Assembly: GCA_002811645.1 (NCBI GenBank)
Contig: PDIP01000030.1
Location: 214,383-278,382, forward strand
Length of the DNA: 64,000 bases
Reading direction: 5' to 3'
From: Corallochytrium limacisporum
Taxonomy: Eukaryota > Opisthokonta
The position numbers and the translations under genes are program-made. The notes beneath the pieces were generated by a model. That model ran no database searches. It was given only the letters and a program-made list of their open reading frames with translations, and was not told the origin of the DNA. Position 1 is the first letter of the stretch. The number at the start of each line of letters is the position of its first letter. This document shows, one piece after another, positions 60,104-64,000 of the stretch.

Positions 60104-62437
60104 ATGTACGAGCCGTGGCAGGACTACGAGCATGCTGGTTCTGATCAGAACACTGAAAGATTAGCAAACGCCATTCTTAGAAACCGGTTTACAAGATGCT
60201 TGTTGGGTGGTTTCATAGCGTCCTGTTACTTTCAGGACATCACGGAAGCCGGAGCACAGTATGAGATGGCGTTGCATATTTTGGAAGAGAACCTATCGCA
60301 TTGGACTATTGCCAATCTTGCTGAGATTTTCTCAATCAATAATGAACAGAGCTCACACGAGCAGGCCGGAATGATTGACGAGAAGATGTTTTCCCTCATG
60401 GTCGAAGTGTACAAATCAGTCCTAGACTGCCTGGCTATACTATCAGACCCTTCGTCTGCTCCTGGGGTAGGCTGGGGCATGTGTGCTGAAAAACTCGGTG
60501 AGAAAGTAGAGGAATGGGTGAACGTTCAGTACGATACTACTGATCCTGAACTGATCAAGATCTATAGCTGTTTACGCTTCGGGGAGGTCACAATCGATGA
60601 ACACTCTGAATCTAGTGGTCCGGAGAAGGTACCCATTGGTGTAGCTCTGGTGCATAGTCTCTTCGGTCTTATGATGACTGCCAATGATGAAATGCGTTAT
60701 CATGCAACTCGCTTTGTGTGCTGTATTGCTATGCATCGGAGACCCCAAGATAGCGGCAGTGTCGGTGATTTGCGGGGGTTTCTGGACTCTAAGAAGGTTG
60801 ACCGTCTACCGTTGCCTCCTATCCTTCGTCTTCCTTTGAGAGCGGGCTCTCCAAGCAGAGGATCGCAGGTGGGTGGGCCTCAGGACCTATTGAATTCACA
60901 ATTCAGCTTTGTGAATCCGTTCTCGGGGAATGGACTCGCTTCTCTCTGTGGTGCATTGTACAGTGCGGGCTCCGATGTGCCAAACTGGTGCAATGTTCCC
61001 GGTCTCACTGAGCGCTTGGCTGGTGGACCATTGACCGTTCGCAATTTGAAGATCACCGAAGCATTACAGATCGCAGCCGCGGCGAACCATGCCATTTCAT
61101 TGGATGTTACTACGGTACCAAAGATTGCTGCTAGTGTTGCGGGACTGGTGCCAGATGTGTGGGAGTGGATTTTGACTCAGATGCGGGAATCCTACGGAGG
61201 AGATCCTTTGTTTTTCCGATTAAGCACACGGAGCCCTAAGGATTCATTCAGTACACTAAGCGTACCTCAGTCGAAAAACGTGCGCGCGAGAACCTTCAGC
61301 AGCGACTTTAGCAACAGCGAAGATGAAAGAGTACCGGAACATCGGGATGACCTAGTACACATTAATTCCATGTTGGCATGGATGAAAGACACCCACAAAT
61401 CCGCGCGGTTCCACTATCAGCTACCCGAACACAATTCCAATGAAGATCCGACTCTGAAGGTCAACACTTGGTCCGAAGATGGCTTGCAGGGTGCTCGACA
61501 TAGTACGCTCCAGTCTGAGGTAATGAGTCCTCTTGGTGTACTGGTAATGATGTTGATCAGCAAGCGCATGTACCGAGATCTCTCTGAAGCCCTTCTGTGC
61601 GAAGTGGACCTCAGCAGCAATGTTCGTCTAAAACGTCAGAGTGTGGCGGTCCTACCTGCCCGTAAACTGACAGGCAAAGATGTCGTCGAGACCACGCAGG
61701 CGTGGGAGGCTTTGGGCGCCACAAGCGAGGACAAATGGGATGAGTCTGATGGAGAGGACGATGTGGAGGTGAGCAAAACCGAGTCTCGTTCCAGTAAATT
61801 AGAGGTGGCAGAGACCTTGGGTGATGTAAATCCGGACACCGAGTTGGCAATCTGCCTGCGTCGGCATGTTAAGGTGATGCCAGACACCGAAATTCGTGCA
61901 TTCGTTTACAATCGCAAGGTTACAGCTCTCTGTCAAACGCAAGCAAACCACCCAGTATTGTGGCGTACTGTGGGATACTGGGAACGGGCGTTCCACACTA
62001 CACTGGCTGCCTTGTATCTCTCTGGTGGCATTCTTGAAGCTCTACCTTTCGACGACTGCATTCTAGATCTGTGGCTGAACCCAGCTGCCGGCGGCCTCGA
62101 CGAGGCTGTGCAGATCATCGAGGTCAATGCATTCGGTACCGTCCTGTTCAACCGTCTGTATGACTGGGGTAGGGATGCTGACCTCTTATACCGGGGCTTG
62201 ACAGGATGCTTCAACACGCGTAGTTTCACCAATATGATTGTCGGGGAGGATGCTGAGGTCAAAGACCCCATCCTCATGGCAAATGCTTACGAAGCGTACA
62301 CGAACTGGACCAATGGCACCAAGGACACAGCGCCCGACTCCTGCCCGGACATGCCGCAATTCGTGTCTTGTCGAATTGTTGGTGAGAACGGCCATCCGCT
62401 CGAGATCGGCCCTATTGCCAACATTTACCGGTGCTAG
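60104..62437 (+). CDS. Large protein with CDC123-like C-terminal domain
   Basis: 777 residues. The first ~570 are mostly helical and unrecognised, with an acidic disordered stretch around 540-580. The C-terminal part (about 600-715) resembles the ATP-grasp fold of CDC123/D123: TEIRAFVYNRKVTALCQTQ, then an Asp-containing LPFDDCILDLWL strand, and VQIIEVNAFGTVLFNRLYDWGRD, whose EVNAFG corresponds to the EINPFG metal-binding site. CDC123 helps assemble eIF2; the domain also occurs in unrelated fusions. Full-length CDC123 is about 340 residues, so this is a fusion or a diverged relative. No signal peptide or membrane span. ATG 60104 is the first of the frame. TAG stop. Confidence 0.6.
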   Translation: MYEPWQDYEHAGSDQNTERLANAILRNRFTRCLLGGFIASCYFQDITEAGAQYEMALHILEENLSHWTIANLAEIFSINNEQSSHEQAGMIDEKMFSLMVEVYKSVLDCLAILSDPSSAPGVGWGMCAEKLGEKVEEWVNVQYDTTDPELIKIYSCLRFGEVTIDEHSESSGPEKVPIGVALVHSLFGLMMTANDEMRYHATRFVCCIAMHRRPQDSGSVGDLRGFLDSKKVDRLPLPPILRLPLRAGSPSRGSQVGGPQDLLNSQFSFVNPFSGNGLASLCGALYSAGSDVPNWCNVPGLTERLAGGPLTVRNLKITEALQIAAAANHAISLDVTTVPKIAASVAGLVPDVWEWILTQMRESYGGDPLFFRLSTRSPKDSFSTLSVPQSKNVRARTFSSDFSNSEDERVPEHRDDLVHINSMLAWMKDTHKSARFHYQLPEHNSNEDPTLKVNTWSEDGLQGARHSTLQSEVMSPLGVLVMMLISKRMYRDLSEALLCEVDLSSNVRLKRQSVAVLPARKLTGKDVVETTQAWEALGATSEDKWDESDGEDDVEVSKTESRSSKLEVAETLGDVNPDTELAICLRRHVKVMPDTEIRAFVYNRKVTALCQTQANHPVLWRTVGYWERAFHTTLAALYLSGGILEALPFDDCILDLWLNPAAGGLDEAVQIIEVNAFGTVLFNRLYDWGRDADLLYRGLTGCFNTRSFTNMIVGEDAEVKDPILMANAYEAYTNWTNGTKDTAPDSCPDMPQFVSCRIVGENGHPLEIGPIANIYRC

Positions 62438-64000
62438 CGTTGGCTTTGTAGAGCATGTCCTCGTCGCCGCCTAGTCTTCGGGGGTCAGCACCGCCACCGG
62501 GGGGACTTCCTGAGGATGAAGTCGAGAGCCAAACGGGTAAGTATCATGAACTGGAAGACCGGGGGTTCTACAATCATTTGAGACAAGCTTTGCGCGGATG
62601 TTACTTTCTATCTTGAGTGTCCGATGACGGCAAAAAACTGATTTAATGAGACTGAGCAACGCAAATAAGTTAGAACCTTACGAAATTACCAGAGCTGAAC
62701 ATTGTCGCTAACAACTCGAAAGTCCTTCCCTTCATGCAGGTACGTCATGTTGTTCGAACACGAATTTCATGTTAACTTCATTGCTTTTGCGGGCCCATTT
62801 CCTAAACACGTGCGACTGTGCAATTAACATCGCATCCAACTTGCATCGTGCAGCCTACGACAGCGGGCATGAACCCCCACTGATGAGAAAGTGTTGGTTA
62901 GGTTTACAGTTAGAGTCCCGTGCCTCTACAGCTACATGAGTCGATCGGATCAATGAGGGGTAAAGGGACCTCCCTACCAAGACGCTTCTCACCCTCGACC
63001 TGTGAAGTTCCATAGCTTTGATGTCGCATCCAGGTGGCAAATCCCTACATACATGCTTGCCGCCGCGGACATGAATCGACTAGTCAATCACCGTCCTAGC
63101 ACATCCTGGCACGCTCCTGAGTCGAATTAAGGAACAGGGCACCTGTAACTGCGATGTCTGAATTTGCAAGCCAAAGGTGGTGTGTGTCTACCCCCTTTAT
63201 GCTTGGCGGCTTCTCATTCCTCTGTAGGGCTTGGTAGTGTGAGTAGGTGTGGCTTTTGAAGTCTTCCCGTGTATTGCGTAAGGCGTTACGTACACCCAGT
63301 CAATTTTCACATGGTAAATAGATTCGAGTTCATTCCTTCGATACCAGACAATGATTGGGATATTCCACAATCCCATCGTAGGATCCATAAGTGCAATGTG
63401 GGCCTAGCGCTTCACATCCGTAACTATACGAGTCCATGGGACTCAGGGCACAGGCTGAAAGGACAGGGACGGAGTAATCTGTGATGATGGGTTCTGTTAC
63501 AAAGCCAATGGGAGGCCAATTGACGCATAACATTCTACGCAGTATGTGTTCAGTATGTCGTAGCCCAGGATGTCCACACTAGCCAAGGGCGAAGTGTCCA
63601 GTTAGCCCCATACACTGCGATGATAAATCTCTCCGCCCGCATCCCATAAGTGCTGAACTGATGGGAATGCAGATCCGGCTGACTTCTGCCAGGCATGACC
63701 TGGTCCGTTCATATCTTACGTCTGTTAACAGGAGTGGGTAAAGTTGATGATGCTCGGGTGATGACGCTTGGCCAGAATTCAACTCTCTGCGCTGTCAGTA
63801 GGACTGTGCCTCCTAGTTCTGATACCCCATCACCACACAGATCTAAGAGGCAAGATGCCGAGATAGAGGGAGAGGGATTTTGTGTGTGCCGGAAGAAACG
63901 AGATAGTGCACCTCGGTGCATGTCCGCCTTGTTGTCCCACACATAGCAAGCCATCTGACCAAACGAGCCAACCGAGGAACCGGCCACGAATTTCGCCAGC
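62438..64000. other. Unassigned right end of the window
   Basis: 1.56 kb without a recognised gene. On the minus strand a frame is open from 63709 past the right edge, starting with the coding-like LAKFVAGSSVGSFGQMACYVWDNKADMHRG; it may be the 3' end of a gene that lies mostly outside. A minus-strand frame at 63197-63388 is also somewhat coding-like. Neither could be assigned. Confidence 0.35.

Overview
The window looks like nuclear DNA of a fungus, probably an early-diverging (non-Dikarya) lineage. A homoisocitrate dehydrogenase (LYS12, alpha-aminoadipate lysine pathway) and a WOPR (Gti1/Pac2) domain protein point to Fungi. PUS10, a plant-type C2 phospholipase D and a sucrose-phosphate-phosphatase-like domain are not what I expect in yeasts or moulds. 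Genes are almost intronless: one intron (83 bp) can be placed with confidence in about 27 genes. Most intergenic gaps are 0.3-2 kb and rich in G or C homopolymer runs. Two assembly gaps (N runs) lie beside such runs. TAA, TAG and TGA are all used as stops. No tRNA, rRNA, CRISPR or intact transposon was seen.

Layout. 0-9 kb: 3' end of a sucrose-phosphate-phosphatase-like gene, two membrane-anchored paraoxonase-like paralogs in tandem, a family I.5-type lipase (minus) and a two-exon AAA ATPase (minus). 9.8-18 kb: a C2HC protein, LYS12 (minus), a p24 cargo receptor and a large acidic protein of unknown function. 18-28 kb: a Patched/NPC1-type transporter, a gap-containing 2.4 kb spacer, mitochondrial biotin synthase, a TRF4-type poly(A) polymerase (minus) and a quinone oxidoreductase (minus). 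28.8-34 kb: succinate dehydrogenase iron-sulfur subunit, RNase P subunit Rpr2/Rpp21 (minus), a WD40-like protein and, convergent with it, TAF5 (minus). 36-45 kb: an ankyrin-DHHC palmitoyltransferase, then four minus-strand genes: a minimal WOPR protein, PUS10, a COQ7-like protein lacking its metal ligands, and a hybrid histidine kinase. 45-49.4 kb: a gene-poor stretch. 49.4-62.4 kb: an otubain-like protein with a PB1-like N-terminus, C2-PLD (minus), a polytopic IRG-like GTPase, a small unresolved intron-containing gene (minus), RPL39 (minus) and a protein with a CDC123-like C-terminus.

The genes are independent eukaryotic units, not an operon. Several are mitochondrial (LYS12, biotin synthase, SDH, COQ7-like, quinone oxidoreductase) and others serve RNA processing, transcription or signalling. 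A TATA-like element (TAYTTAAAR or TATAAG) lies 79-98 bp upstream of the chosen ATG in at least six genes and helped choose starts. The least expected items are the IRG-like membrane GTPase, the COQ7-like pseudoenzyme, the PB1-otubain fusion and recurring intergenic poly-C/poly-G junctions.
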